This document shows, piece after piece, positions 45,315 to 53,992 of a stretch of DNA of 64,000 bases. The position numbers and the translations under genes were made by a program. The notes below the pieces were generated by a model. The model searched no databases. It worked only from the letters and a program-made list of their open reading frames with translations, and was not told the origin of the DNA. Each line of letters opens with the position of its first letter. Position 1 is the first letter of the stretch. The stretch is from Bradyrhizobium cytisi (GTDB lineage: Bacteria; Pseudomonadota; Alphaproteobacteria; Rhizobiales; Xanthobacteraceae), in contig NZ_VSSR01000007.1 of NCBI RefSeq assembly GCF_008123515.1, forward strand, positions 1 through 64,000, read 5' to 3'.

Positions 45315-46445
45315 ATGACCAACGCCTTCACGCCCATCGAAATTCTCCGCCCCACCATCCTGGAGTTCGGCAACGGCACGATCACTGCAGCAGCGCGCTT
45401 CGCCGAGCGGATCGGTGCCAAGCGGCCGATGGTGGTCTCCGATCCCTTCAATGCGCGTCGCGTCGACACGCTGGCCCTGCCGGGCGCAGTCAAAGTGTTC
45501 GGCGACGTCAAGCCCGAGCCGGACCTGCCCAATCTCGAGAAGGCGGTCGCGATGGCGCGCGACGTCAAGCCCGATCTCGTCGTCGGCTTCGGCGGCGGCA
45601 GCGCAATGGATATCGCCAAGCTGGTCGCCGTGCTCTGCACCAGTGATGTCGCCTTTGCCGACATCGTCGGGCCGGAGAAGGTCGCGGGCCGCAGCGTCGC
45701 GCTGATGCAGATTCCGACCACGTCGGGCACCGGCAGCGAGGCCGGCACCCGCGCGCTGGTTACCGATCCCGTCAGCCAGAACAAGCAGGCGGTGCAGAGC
45801 CGCTTCATGCTGGCCGATATCGCCATCGTCGACCCCGACCTGACGATGACCGTGCCGAAGGAGATCACTGCAGCCACCGGCGTCGATGCGCTGGCGCACT
45901 GCGTCGAAGCCTATACCAGCCGCAAGGCGCATCCGACGATCGACCTCTATGCGCTCGAAGGCGCGCGGCTGGTCGGCCGCTATCTCAAGCGCTCGGTCGC
46001 CGATGGCAGTGATCGCGAGGCGCGCGCCGGTCTGTCGCTGGCCTCGCTCTATGGCGGCTATTGTCTCGGGCCGGTGAACACCACCGCCGGACACGCAGTG
46101 GCCTATCCGCTCGGCACACGGCATCACATTGCCCACGGGCTCGCCTGCGCCGTGATCTTCCCGCACACGCTGGCGTTCAACATGCCGGCGGTCGAGGCGA
46201 AGACGGTCGCGGTGCTTGGAGCGCTCGGTCTGCCGGAGCAGAACGATCCCAAGCTTGCGTTCGATGCGACCTATGCGTTCTGCAAAAATCTCGGCGTCGA
46301 GATGCGGCTGTCGGCGCTCGGCGTGCCCAGGAATGATCTCGGTGTGATGGCCGACGAGGCGCACGCCATTCGCCGGCTGCTCGACAACAATCCGCGCGAT
46401 CTGAGCCGGGATGCGATCCTGAGCATGTACGAGGTCGGGTTCTAG
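45315..46445 (+). CDS. Iron-containing alcohol dehydrogenase
   Basis: A 376-residue group III metal alcohol dehydrogenase. The NAD site is VVGFGGGSAMDIAKL; the metal ligands lie in TGVDALAHCVEAY and PLGTRHHIAHGLACA. It is 13 bp after the PdxA2-like gene. In the operon it could reduce or oxidise a small hydroxy-aldehyde product such as one from the DapA-type lyase (inference). Maleylacetate reductase is an alternative family relation but the ring-cleavage context is missing. Confidence 0.88.
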   Translation: MTNAFTPIEILRPTILEFGNGTITAAARFAERIGAKRPMVVSDPFNARRVDTLALPGAVKVFGDVKPEPDLPNLEKAVAMARDVKPDLVVGFGGGSAMDIAKLVAVLCTSDVAFADIVGPEKVAGRSVALMQIPTTSGTGSEAGTRALVTDPVSQNKQAVQSRFMLADIAIVDPDLTMTVPKEITAATGVDALAHCVEAYTSRKAHPTIDLYALEGARLVGRYLKRSVADGSDREARAGLSLASLYGGYCLGPVNTTAGHAVAYPLGTRHHIAHGLACAVIFPHTLAFNMPAVEAKTVAVLGALGLPEQNDPKLAFDATYAFCKNLGVEMRLSALGVPRNDLGVMADEAHAIRRLLDNNPRDLSRDAILSMYEVGF

Positions 46446-46511
46446 CTAGCTATCTCCGCCGCGCGCCCGCGGCAACTCAACAACAATACTGTAAAAGGTG
46501 AGGAAACTTCG

Positions 46512-47483
46512 ATGAGATCGATGTGGCTTGGTCTTGCTTCGGCAATTCTGCTGGCGATGTCCCCGGCGAGTGCGCAGGACGGCTATCCGTCCAAGCAGGT
46601 GAGCGTGATCGTGCCCTTTGCCGCCGGCGGCACCGCGGACATCTTTGCGCGCATGGTGTCGAACCATCTGCAGATGAAGCTAGGCAAGCCGTTCGTGGTT
46701 GAGAATGTCGGCGGCGCCGGCTCGATCCTTGGCGTGACGCGGCTGGCAAAGTCGGCCCCCGACGGCATCACACTCGGGCTTGCCAGCACGTCGGCGCTCG
46801 CGATCAATCCGTCACTGTACGGGCCGAAGCTCAGTTATCAGCCGGACAGGGACCTGGCGCCGGTCGCCCAGATCAGCGTCGTGCCCAACGTGCTCGTCAT
46901 CAACCCCAGCAAGATCGCGGCGCGGACCGTGCCGGAGCTGATCGCCTATCTGAAGGCGAACCCGGACAAGGTCTCGTTCGGCTCGGCCGGCGTCGGCACC
47001 TCGCAGCATCTCGCCGGCGAGCTGTTTCAGCAGATGACCGGCACCAGGATGGTGCACGTGCCCTACAAGGGCTCGAGCCAGATGCTGACCGACCTGTTGA
47101 GCGGCCAGATCGATCTCGCCTTCGACAACGTGCCGCTGCTGCTGCCGCAGGTGAAGACCGGTCAGCTTGCGATGCTTGCTACCGCAACGCCGAAGCGCGC
47201 TGCCTTCGATCCGGAAGTGCCGGCCGTGGCCGAATTCCTCCCCGGCTTCGAGGCGGTCGCCTGGCACGGCTTCTTCGTTCCGGCCAGCACGCCAAAGCCG
47301 ATCGTCGAAAAGCTCTCGGCCGAGATCCGCGCCTACATGCAGCAGCCGGAGACGGTGCAGAAGATGGCCGAGCTCGGCGCCACCGCAGTCGCGGTCGATT
47401 CCGAGCCGTTCGCGGCCTACATCGCCTCCGAGACGGAGCGGTGGAAGAAGGTGATCGAGGCTGCGAATATCAAGGTGGAGTAG
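46512..47483 (+). CDS. Bug/TctC solute receptor
   Basis: A 323-residue exported Bug receptor. Signal peptide 1-21 (MSPASAQD), then YPSKQVSVIVPFAAGGTADIFARM, GGAGSILG and PDGITLG. GGTGAGGAAACTTCG precedes the ATG, 66 bp after the dehydrogenase gene. It probably captures the four-carbon acid degraded by this operon. No TctAB membrane components follow. Confidence 0.9.
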   Translation: MRSMWLGLASAILLAMSPASAQDGYPSKQVSVIVPFAAGGTADIFARMVSNHLQMKLGKPFVVENVGGAGSILGVTRLAKSAPDGITLGLASTSALAINPSLYGPKLSYQPDRDLAPVAQISVVPNVLVINPSKIAARTVPELIAYLKANPDKVSFGSAGVGTSQHLAGELFQQMTGTRMVHVPYKGSSQMLTDLLSGQIDLAFDNVPLLLPQVKTGQLAMLATATPKRAAFDPEVPAVAEFLPGFEAVAWHGFFVPASTPKPIVEKLSAEIRAYMQQPETVQKMAELGATAVAVDSEPFAAYIASETERWKKVIEAANIKVE

Positions 47484-47661
47484 GGGCGGGGCGCGTGCTT
47501 GAAGCTGTGGCGGCTGCGCTTGATCCGTTCACAGCCGCGCTTGCCAGCCTAGGGCTGAGCAGGTAGAAGGCTGCCACGCCTGAGCCGCGATTTGCGCCAA
47601 ACGCGCTTCCGGCCGCTGTCGGACAAATCGGTAAGACCTTGAATTTGTTCGGCTATTCCGT

Positions 47662-47735
47662 TGGGGAATGGTGTAACGGTAGCACAACAGACTCTGACTC
47701 TGTTTGTCTTGGTTCGAATCCAGGTTCCCCAGCCA
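47662..47735 (+). tRNA. tRNA-Gln (CTG anticodon)
   Basis: A 74-base cloverleaf with encoded CCA. Acceptor TGGGGAA pairs with TTCCCCA, followed by discriminator G and CCA. The anticodon stem ACAGA/TCTGT encloses loop CTCTGAC with anticodon CTG. The T-arm is CTTGG-TTCGAAT-CCAGG. It reads CAG glutamine codons. Confidence 0.95.
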
Positions 47736-47890
47736 ATTCCAGGCGCTCCCACAAAGTCTGAATTGCCTCTGATCCGATGACCCGCGGCGGCGCGGCTCGC
47801 GACGGTTTGCCTCATCCCGACATTGCCAGCGCCGGTCGGATCGGGGCACATCCGATCGTCCTTGGGACGTATAACCCAAGGAGATCCGTG

Positions 47891-48256
47891 ATGCCCTATG
47901 TCGATGGTTTCGTGCTGGCCGTGGCGAAGGACAAGATCGAGGCCTACAAGGCGCTGGCCCGAACGGCTTGCGCGGTGTGGATGGAGCACGGTGCGCTCGA
48001 CTACGTCGAATGTATCGGTGACGACGTGCCTTACGGCCAGCTCACGTCCTTTCCCCGCGCGGTGATGGCAACGGAGGATGAGATCGTCGTGTTTTCGTGG
48101 ATCGTCTACCGCGACCGGGCGACTCGCGATGCCGTCAACGCCAAGGTGATGGCCGATCCGCGGCTCAAGGCCGCCGACATGCCGTTCGACGGCAAGCGCA
48201 TGATCTATGGCGGCTTCACGACGTTGCTTCAGGCGTTGGTCGAGCGTGCTTCGTAG
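47891..48256 (+). CDS. DUF1428 family protein
   Basis: A 121-residue dimeric ferredoxin-like-fold protein of the DUF1428 (YbaA-like) family. Start motif MPYVDGFVLAVAKDKIEAY and the later DGKRMIYGGFTTLL are typical. GGAGATCCGTG precedes the ATG. Family function is unknown. Its TAG stop lies in the first three bases of a large palindromic repeat, so the element's end supplies the stop codon. Confidence 0.9.
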   Translation: MPYVDGFVLAVAKDKIEAYKALARTACAVWMEHGALDYVECIGDDVPYGQLTSFPRAVMATEDEIVVFSWIVYRDRATRDAVNAKVMADPRLKAADMPFDGKRMIYGGFTTLLQALVERAS

Positions 48257-48391
48257 GGTGGGTTAGCCTTGCGGCCGCGCGAAGCGCAGTCCGCTGGCGT
48301 AACCCACCTCTTTCGTGTCCGCGGAAATAGACGTGGTGGGTTACGCCGAGCGGTTTGCGCTTCGCGCAATCCGCGGGGCTAATCCATCCTA
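48254..48391. repeat. Large palindromic REP/MITE-like element
   Basis: A 138-bp near-palindrome. Arms 48254-48308 and 48335-48391 pair through TAGGGTGGGTTAGCC/GGCTAATCCATCCTA (13 of 15), GCGCGAAGCGCA/TGCGCTTCGCGC (perfect, 48277 and 48356) and GGCGTAACCCACC/GGTGGGTTACGCC (perfect, 48296 and 48335), around a 26-base loop. The GGGTGGGTTA ends are a known recurrent theme in Bradyrhizobium intergenic DNA. The rest of the gap to the ABC gene (48392-48653) holds no gene that I can support. Confidence 0.82.
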
Positions 48392-48653
48392 GAGATCTGC
48401 GCAGCCGCAAGACAGCGATGATAGTCACTCCGGTTGTTATCCCTGCACCGAACGACGCCAGACCGAATGCGGGAAGCAGCGTGCGTGATCGCTGCTCCCT
48501 TATCCAGCATCGTCGCAATTCGTTTCACCTTGCCGGTGTCCGGCTGGCATGCCATCCTCTCGTCGCCAAGTATAAATCAAACGGAAGCGGGGCGCCTCGC
48601 CCACGCTTTCCAAAAAATCTTGGTTGGGGAAACCCTTTGGGAGGTCTGATCTC

Positions 48654-49907
48654 ATGACATTGAAGCATGTCACGGGGCTGCTTTGCGCGGCCGCGATGTC
48701 CCTTGCGTTCGCGGCCGGCGCGCGCGCCGAGGACAAGGTGGTCAAGATCGGCGTGATCATGCCGATGTCCGGCGGCACCGCCTCGATCGGCGCGCACGCC
48801 AAGGCGGCGCTCGAAGTCGCCATGGACATCATCAACAACGCCCATCCCGAGCTTGGCAATTTGCCGCTGGCGAAGAACGCAGGCCTTGCCGGCCTCGGCG
48901 GCGCCAGGATAGAGGCGGTCTTCGCCGACAACCAGGGCAACCCGGCGACGGGGCAGAACCAGGCGCTGCGCCTGATCACGGAAGACAAGGTCGCGGCCGT
49001 GTTCGGCTCGTATCAGTCCGGAGTGACGCTGACATCGAGCGCTATCGCCGAGAAATACGGCATTCCCTTCCTGAATTCGGAATCGGTCGCCGCCAATCTC
49101 ACCGAGCGCGGTTTCAAATGGTTCTTCCGCACCACGCCGATTGCGACGGACTTCGCCAAGATCTACACCGACTTCCTCGCCGACATGAAGGCGACCGGCG
49201 CGAAGACCGACGCGATCGCGCTGGTCCATGACAACACCGAATACGGCACCTCGGTCGCCAACACGATCAGCGCCGCCTTTAAGGAGAAGGGACAGCCGGT
49301 CGCGCTCGACGTCGCCTATCCCGTCAATGCGACCGATTTGCAGGGGCAGGTGCTCCAGCTCAAGGATAAGAAGCCCGACGTGATCATCATGATCAGCTAC
49401 ACGTCGGATGCGATCCTGTTCGCCAAGACCATGCAGTCGCTCGACTACAAGCCGGCGATCCTGCTTGCCGACGATGCCGGCTATTCCGACCCCTCCTTCA
49501 TCAAGGCGGTCGGCAAGATCTCGCAAGGCGTGTTCAACCGCTCGTCCTGGGTCGTCGGACCGCCGGGCTCGGTGTCGGCCGTCATCGCCGACATGTACAA
49601 GAAGAAGAGCGGTGAGGAGATGGATGACACGGTTGCCCGCCAGATGCAGGGCTTCTTCGTGCTGGCCGACGCCATCGACCGCGCCGGCTCGACCGACCCG
49701 GCAAAAGTCCAGGCCACTCTGAAGGCGACGGACCTGAAGGCCGACCAGCTCATGATCGGCTACAAGGGCGTCAAGTTCGACGACAAGGGCCAGAACATCC
49801 TGGCGTCCGGCGCCATCATCCAGCTTCAGGACGGCGAGAACTACGTCTCGGTGTGGCCGAAGGCGAATGCGGAAAAGCCGCCGGCGCTGCCCTACAAGGG
49901 CTGGTGA
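48654..49907 (+). CDS. Branched-chain amino acid/amide ABC solute-binding protein
   Basis: A 417-residue exported receptor of the LivJ type. Signal peptide 1-26 (ends ARAED), then VVKIGVIMPMSGGTASIGAHAKAALEVAMDIIN, FADNQGNPATGQNQALRLI and VAAVFGSYQSGVT. GGGAGG lies a few bases before the ATG. It begins a five-gene operon with permeases and ATPases that together import amino acids, amides or related compounds. The gap to the next gene has a GC-rich hairpin (49921-49937). Confidence 0.92.
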   Translation: MTLKHVTGLLCAAAMSLAFAAGARAEDKVVKIGVIMPMSGGTASIGAHAKAALEVAMDIINNAHPELGNLPLAKNAGLAGLGGARIEAVFADNQGNPATGQNQALRLITEDKVAAVFGSYQSGVTLTSSAIAEKYGIPFLNSESVAANLTERGFKWFFRTTPIATDFAKIYTDFLADMKATGAKTDAIALVHDNTEYGTSVANTISAAFKEKGQPVALDVAYPVNATDLQGQVLQLKDKKPDVIIMISYTSDAILFAKTMQSLDYKPAILLADDAGYSDPSFIKAVGKISQGVFNRSSWVVGPPGSVSAVIADMYKKKSGEEMDDTVARQMQGFFVLADAIDRAGSTDPAKVQATLKATDLKADQLMIGYKGVKFDDKGQNILASGAIIQLQDGENYVSVWPKANAEKPPALPYKGW

Positions 49908-49920
49908 GGTTTTTTAAAGG

Positions 49921-49937
49921 CGGGGCCGCGCGCCCCG
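49921..49937 (+). other. GC hairpin after solute-binding gene
   Basis: CGGGGC pairs with GCCCCG around CGCGC. No T-tract follows, so it is more likely an mRNA-stabilising or partial attenuation structure that keeps receptor mRNA more abundant than permease mRNA. Confidence 0.5.
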
Positions 49938-49974
49938 TCTGTCCTAATATGATCTGATCAGAGCAACGCGGCTG

Positions 49975-50838
49975 ATGTCCTTTGTCCTCGTGCAGGTGAT
50001 TGTCGGCGGCCTTCTGCTTGGCGCTGTCTATGCCCTGTTTTCCTCCGGCCTCACGCTGGTGTGGGGCATGATGAACATCGTCAATTTCGCGCATGGCGAT
50101 TTCGTCATGCTCGGCATGTATGTCGCCTACGTAGTTTATACGTTGATGGGCGGCGGGCCGATCCTCGGTGCGCCGCTGGCAACGCTCGTTCTCGCAACCG
50201 TCGGCGTCGTCGTCTACTTCGCCCTGATCCGCGACATCATGAAGGGGCCGATGCTGGCGCAGATTCTCGGCACCTTTGGGCTCGCGCTCCTGCTGCGCTA
50301 TTCCGTGTTCTGGTGGTTCGGCGCCAATTTCTTGTCGATGCCGCAGAACATCGTCGGCGGCACCTATGGGTTTGCAGGCCTGCGCATCGAGGCCTCGCGG
50401 CTGTTGGCCGGCGTGGTCGCGCTGCTGGTGACGCTCGGCCTGCATCTGTTGCTGACGCGCACCTCGCTCGGCTCGAAAATGCTGGCGGTGGCGGAGGATC
50501 AGACTGCGGCGCAGCTGATGGGGATCAGGCCCGACGCCATGCAGGCGATCGCCTGGGCGATCGCGGCCGGCGCCACGGGGCTTGCCGGCGCGCTGATCGC
50601 GAATTTCTTCTACATCGTGCCGACGGTCGGCGAGACGCTCGGCATCGTCGCCTTCGTCACGGTCTCGCTCGGCGGTTTTGGCAGCGTGCCCGGTGCGCTC
50701 GTCGCGGGTCTTCTGATCGGCGTGATCGAGTCGCTCTCCGGCTATCTGATCGGTGCGGTCTACAAGGACATCATCGTCTATGTCATGTTCCTGCTCTTCC
50801 TCTGGTTCAGGCCACAAGGCTTAATGGGCAAGACCTGA
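49975..50838 (+). CDS. livH: LivH-type ABC permease
   Basis: A 287-residue inner-membrane permease with about eight transmembrane helices. It has family marks GLTLVWGMMNIVNFAHGDFVMLG, VAEDQTAAQLMGI and VTVSLGGFGSVPGALVAGLLIG. It ends RPQGLMGKT, whose stop overlaps a minicistron start. It pairs with LivM. Confidence 0.93.
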   Translation: MSFVLVQVIVGGLLLGAVYALFSSGLTLVWGMMNIVNFAHGDFVMLGMYVAYVVYTLMGGGPILGAPLATLVLATVGVVVYFALIRDIMKGPMLAQILGTFGLALLLRYSVFWWFGANFLSMPQNIVGGTYGFAGLRIEASRLLAGVVALLVTLGLHLLLTRTSLGSKMLAVAEDQTAAQLMGIRPDAMQAIAWAIAAGATGLAGALIANFFYIVPTVGETLGIVAFVTVSLGGFGSVPGALVAGLLIGVIESLSGYLIGAVYKDIIVYVMFLLFLWFRPQGLMGKT

Positions 50839-50868
50839 TGGAGAAGTCCTGATGGGGAAGATGTGATG
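50824..50868 (+). repeat. 14-bp tandem repeat with two minicistrons
   Basis: ATGs recur exactly every 14 bases at 50824, 50838, 50852 and 50866. The units ATGGGCAAGACCTG, ATGGAGAAGTCCTG and ATGGGGAAGATGTG are similar. They form TGATG junctions: the livH stop overlaps ATG of a 4-codon ORF (Met-Glu-Lys-Ser), whose stop overlaps a second (Met-Gly-Lys-Met), whose stop overlaps the livM ATG. Confidence 0.88.
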
Positions 50869-51837
50869 CGGCGCCTGATCTGGCTCTCGGTCGTCGCAGC
50901 GATTGCGATCGCCTATCCGTTGCTGTTGTCCTCGCCGTTCCAGCAGCGCCTCGGTGCGCTGGTGCTGCTCTACGCGATTGCAGCGTCGGCCTGGAACATC
51001 GTCGGCGGCTATGCCGGCCAGGTCTCGGTCGGCCATGTCGTGTTCTTCGGCTGCGGGGCCTATGCCGCGATGGGGTCCTACGCCAAGTTCGGCCTGTCGC
51101 CGCTGTTCGGCGTTCCCGGCGGCATCGTGATTGCGGTGGGGCTCGCCGCGATCATCGGCGTGCCGACGCTGCGGCTGTCGGGGCACTACTTCAGCATGGC
51201 GACGATCGCAGTCGCCGAGACGATGCGGTTGATCGTCACCAACACCGACTGGCTGGGTGCGGCGGTCGGCCTCTCGGGCCCGACCGTACCGCGCAACATC
51301 TTCGATCTCTCGTTCCTGTCGTCGCTGCCGTATTACTATCTCTTCCTCGTCATCCTCGCGGTTACGCTGTTCATCACCTGGTGGATGACCAACAGCCGGA
51401 TGGGCTTTTACCTGCGCGCGATCAAGGATTCTGAGCGCGCCGCGCGCTCGCTCGGCGCCCCCGCGAGCCGCACCAAGCTTTACGCCTACATGCTGAGCGC
51501 CGCGTTCACCAGCGTCGCCGGCGCGCTCTATGCGATGATGTTCGGCTTTGTCGACCCCGAGTCAGGCCTCGGCATCCTGATCTCGGTGAAAATCCTGATC
51601 ATGGCGGCGCTGGGCGGGGCAGGGCTGCTGTTCGGGCCATTGGTGGGTGCGGCGATCCTGGTGCCGCTGGAGGAGATCTCCAATAGCTGGCTCGGCGGCA
51701 GGGGCGCAGGCCTCACCTTCGTGCTCTATGGCGCGATCATCGTGCTGATCGCGCGATTCCAGCCCGGTGGTCTGCTCAGCCTGTTCACGCGACGCAGGAA
51801 ACCAACATCCGACACGGGAGCAAGCCATGCTCCTTGA
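50866..51837 (+). CDS. livM: LivM-type ABC permease
   Basis: A 323-residue inner-membrane permease with about eight to ten helices. Marks are ASAWNIVGGYAGQVSVGHVVFFGCGAYA, RLSGHYFSMATIAVAETMRLI and FYLRAIKDSERAARSLG. The ATG at 50866 follows GGGGAAG and lies at the end of a stop-start chain from livH. It overlaps the first ATPase gene by 11 bases. Confidence 0.93.
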   Translation: MRRLIWLSVVAAIAIAYPLLLSSPFQQRLGALVLLYAIAASAWNIVGGYAGQVSVGHVVFFGCGAYAAMGSYAKFGLSPLFGVPGGIVIAVGLAAIIGVPTLRLSGHYFSMATIAVAETMRLIVTNTDWLGAAVGLSGPTVPRNIFDLSFLSSLPYYYLFLVILAVTLFITWWMTNSRMGFYLRAIKDSERAARSLGAPASRTKLYAYMLSAAFTSVAGALYAMMFGFVDPESGLGILISVKILIMAALGGAGLLFGPLVGAAILVPLEEISNSWLGGRGAGLTFVLYGAIIVLIARFQPGGLLSLFTRRRKPTSDTGASHAP

Positions 51838-52594
51838 GGCGCGCGACATCACAAAAGCGTTCGGCAGCTTCAAGGCGGTGGACGATGCCTCTGTGACATT
51901 GGAGCAGGGCGATATTCTCGGCCTGATCGGCCCGAACGGCGCGGGCAAATCCACCTTCTTCAATTGCCTGACCGGCGATCTCAAGACCACCTCCGGCCGC
52001 GTCCTGCTCGAGGGACGCGATATCACCGACGTCACGCCGGAGCTGCGCGCCGGGCTCGGGCTTGCGCGCACCTTCCAGGTGCCGCAGACCTTTGAAGGCA
52101 TGACCGTGCTCGAGAACGTCATGATCGGCGCCTTCCTGCGCACCGCGCATCGCAAGGAGGCCGAGACCAAGGCGCGCGCCGTGCTGGAGCGCGTCGGCAT
52201 GAGCCGGCTTGCGGATGCACCGGCGCGCTCGCTCGGCACGCCGGGCCGCAAGCGGCTGGAGATCGCCCGCGCGCTCGCGACCGAGCCAAAAGTGCTGCTG
52301 CTCGATGAGGCCATGGCCGGCCTCAACGCGCATGAGGTGAAGCTCGCGATCGATCTCGTCCGCGAGATCCATCGTTCCGGCATCACGCTCGTCATCGTCG
52401 AGCATATCATGGAGGTGATCATGTCGCTCGCGAGCCGCGTCATGGTGTTTCACCAGGGCAAGGAGATCGCCCGCGGGTCGCCGCGTGAGGTCACCTCGAA
52501 CCCGGCTGTGATCGAGGCCTATCTCGGCAAGCGCGCGGCGAAGGCCGCCGCCGGCCGCACGCCGGCCGAGCTGATGGGCGGGCCGGACCTATGA
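51827..52594 (+). CDS. livG: LivG-type ABC ATPase
   Basis: A 255-residue cytoplasmic ATPase. Walker A GPNGAGKS (about 35-42), Walker B VLLLDEAMAG and switch His in IVEHIMEV are intact. The signature reads GTPGRKRLEIARAL, a variant of LSxGQ also seen in this family. The C-terminal extension is short. The start overlaps livM by 11 bases after GGGAGCAAGCC. Confidence 0.92.
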   Translation: MLLEARDITKAFGSFKAVDDASVTLEQGDILGLIGPNGAGKSTFFNCLTGDLKTTSGRVLLEGRDITDVTPELRAGLGLARTFQVPQTFEGMTVLENVMIGAFLRTAHRKEAETKARAVLERVGMSRLADAPARSLGTPGRKRLEIARALATEPKVLLLDEAMAGLNAHEVKLAIDLVREIHRSGITLVIVEHIMEVIMSLASRVMVFHQGKEIARGSPREVTSNPAVIEAYLGKRAAKAAAGRTPAELMGGPDL

Positions 52595-53310
52595 GCGGAC
52601 CGTTGCTCAGGATCGAGCATCTCGAGGTGCGCTACGGCGACTTGATTGGTGTCTCCGACGTCTCGCTGGAGGTGCCCGAGGGCAGCGTCGTCGCGCTGCT
52701 CGGCTCCAACGGCGGCGGCAAGACCACGACGCTGAATGCGATCGCCGGCCTCATCCCGATGCATTCAGGCACGATCAGCTTTCGCGGCGAGGACATCGCC
52801 GGCCAGAAGGCTTTTGCGATCGTGCGCAAGGGGCTGGCGTTGTCGCCGGAGGGCTGGCGGCTGTTCGTGCAGCAGAGCGTCGAGAACAATCTCATGCTCG
52901 GCGCGACGCCGCTGCACGACAAATCGCGCCAGGCCGCGCTGCTCGAGCGCGTCTACGAGATCTTCCCGCGGCTGAAGGAACGCCGCAACCAGCGCGCCGG
53001 CACCATGTCCGGCGGCGAGCGGCAGATGCTTGCGGTCGGCCGCGCCCTGATGAGCGATCCGAAGCTCCTGATGCTGGACGAGCCCTCGCTCGGCCTCGCG
53101 CCGGCGGTGGTCGAGTCCATGTACGAAACGTTTGGTCGCCTGCATGGCGAAGGCCTGACCATCCTGCTCGCCGAGCAGTCGATCGAGCTCGCACTGGAGG
53201 TCTCGGACTTCGCGACCGTGCTCCAGGTCGGCAAGAGCGTGCTGTCCGGCACCGCGGCAGCCTTGGCCGAGGATCCGCAGGTGCAGAAGGCCTATCTCGG
53301 GGTCGGGTGA
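52591..53310 (+). CDS. livF: LivF-type ABC ATPase
   Basis: A 239-residue ATPase, last gene of the operon. Walker A is GSNGGGKTTTL, signature MSGGERQMLAVGRAL, Walker B LLMLDEPSLGLAP and switch His-equivalent in LLAEQSIELAL (Gln in place of His, usual for LivF). It starts in an ATGA overlap with livG. The two ATPases form a heterodimer on LivHM. Confidence 0.93.
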   Translation: MSGPLLRIEHLEVRYGDLIGVSDVSLEVPEGSVVALLGSNGGGKTTTLNAIAGLIPMHSGTISFRGEDIAGQKAFAIVRKGLALSPEGWRLFVQQSVENNLMLGATPLHDKSRQAALLERVYEIFPRLKERRNQRAGTMSGGERQMLAVGRALMSDPKLLMLDEPSLGLAPAVVESMYETFGRLHGEGLTILLAEQSIELALEVSDFATVLQVGKSVLSGTAAALAEDPQVQKAYLGVG

Positions 53311-53355
53311 CCGATCTCGGCTTGAGCTGGTCAGTGTTCGAGAGCGAGACGCCCG

Positions 53356-53928
53356 CTACTTGATCTTGTCGTAGGCCGTCGCGAAATCGCCGAGCGGCAT
53401 CGGGATTGCGATGGTCTCCTTGGCCATGTTCTGGAAGGAGACCTTCAATTGCTTGCCCGACTTCAGGCTCGCAAGCAGATCCGGCGCGATCGGCGTCGAG
53501 GCATAGCAGCCGCGGTTCTCGCAGGTCTGGATCGGGAGATCGACCGTCTTGCCCTCGTCGACCTGAAGCTTGGCGCCGACCGGCAGGTTGAGGCCGAGCG
53601 GCAGCTGGAGCAGGGCGACCGGCGTACGGGTGTCGGGCGCGATGCGGATGTTGATCAGGACAATAGTCTGGCCGGTCTTGGTCAGGACCGCGTTCTGCTC
53701 GATCGCGCATTCGAGGGGAGCATCGCGGCTCGCGCTGGTGCAGCGCGCGATCCAGCCGGGCTGCGCCGGAGCGCCTTCGGCCTGCTGCGGCTGGGTCGGT
53801 GCGGGCGCGGGCTGCGTGGCAGGCGCCGCGGGAGCTGCGTTCTTCTTGGCGCCCTGCTGGGCGTACGTAACACCCGTCGACAGCAGAAGGGCGGCGGCGA
53901 GAACGACAAGTCTGGATTGCATGGGCAT
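53356..53928 (-). CDS. IalB-like invasion-associated/secreted protein
   Basis: A 190-residue exported protein of the invasion-associated locus B family. Signal peptide 1-23 (GVTYAQQ) is followed by a Pro/Ala/Gln-rich linker (about 26-56), then the IalB domain with four Cys (WIARCTS, LECAIEQ, QTCENRGC). Common in Bradyrhizobium and Brucella relatives, with unclear function. Convergent with livF. Two in-frame ATGs two codons apart could serve as the start. Confidence 0.88.
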   Translation of the reverse strand: MPMQSRLVVLAAALLLSTGVTYAQQGAKKNAAPAAPATQPAPAPTQPQQAEGAPAQPGWIARCTSASRDAPLECAIEQNAVLTKTGQTIVLINIRIAPDTRTPVALLQLPLGLNLPVGAKLQVDEGKTVDLPIQTCENRGCYASTPIAPDLLASLKSGKQLKVSFQNMAKETIAIPMPLGDFATAYDKIK

Positions 53929-53992
53929 GGCGAGACCGCGTTGGCGTGAACCGAGGGGCTCGCTGTAGCGTCGCGGGAGCCGCGGCGCAAGC

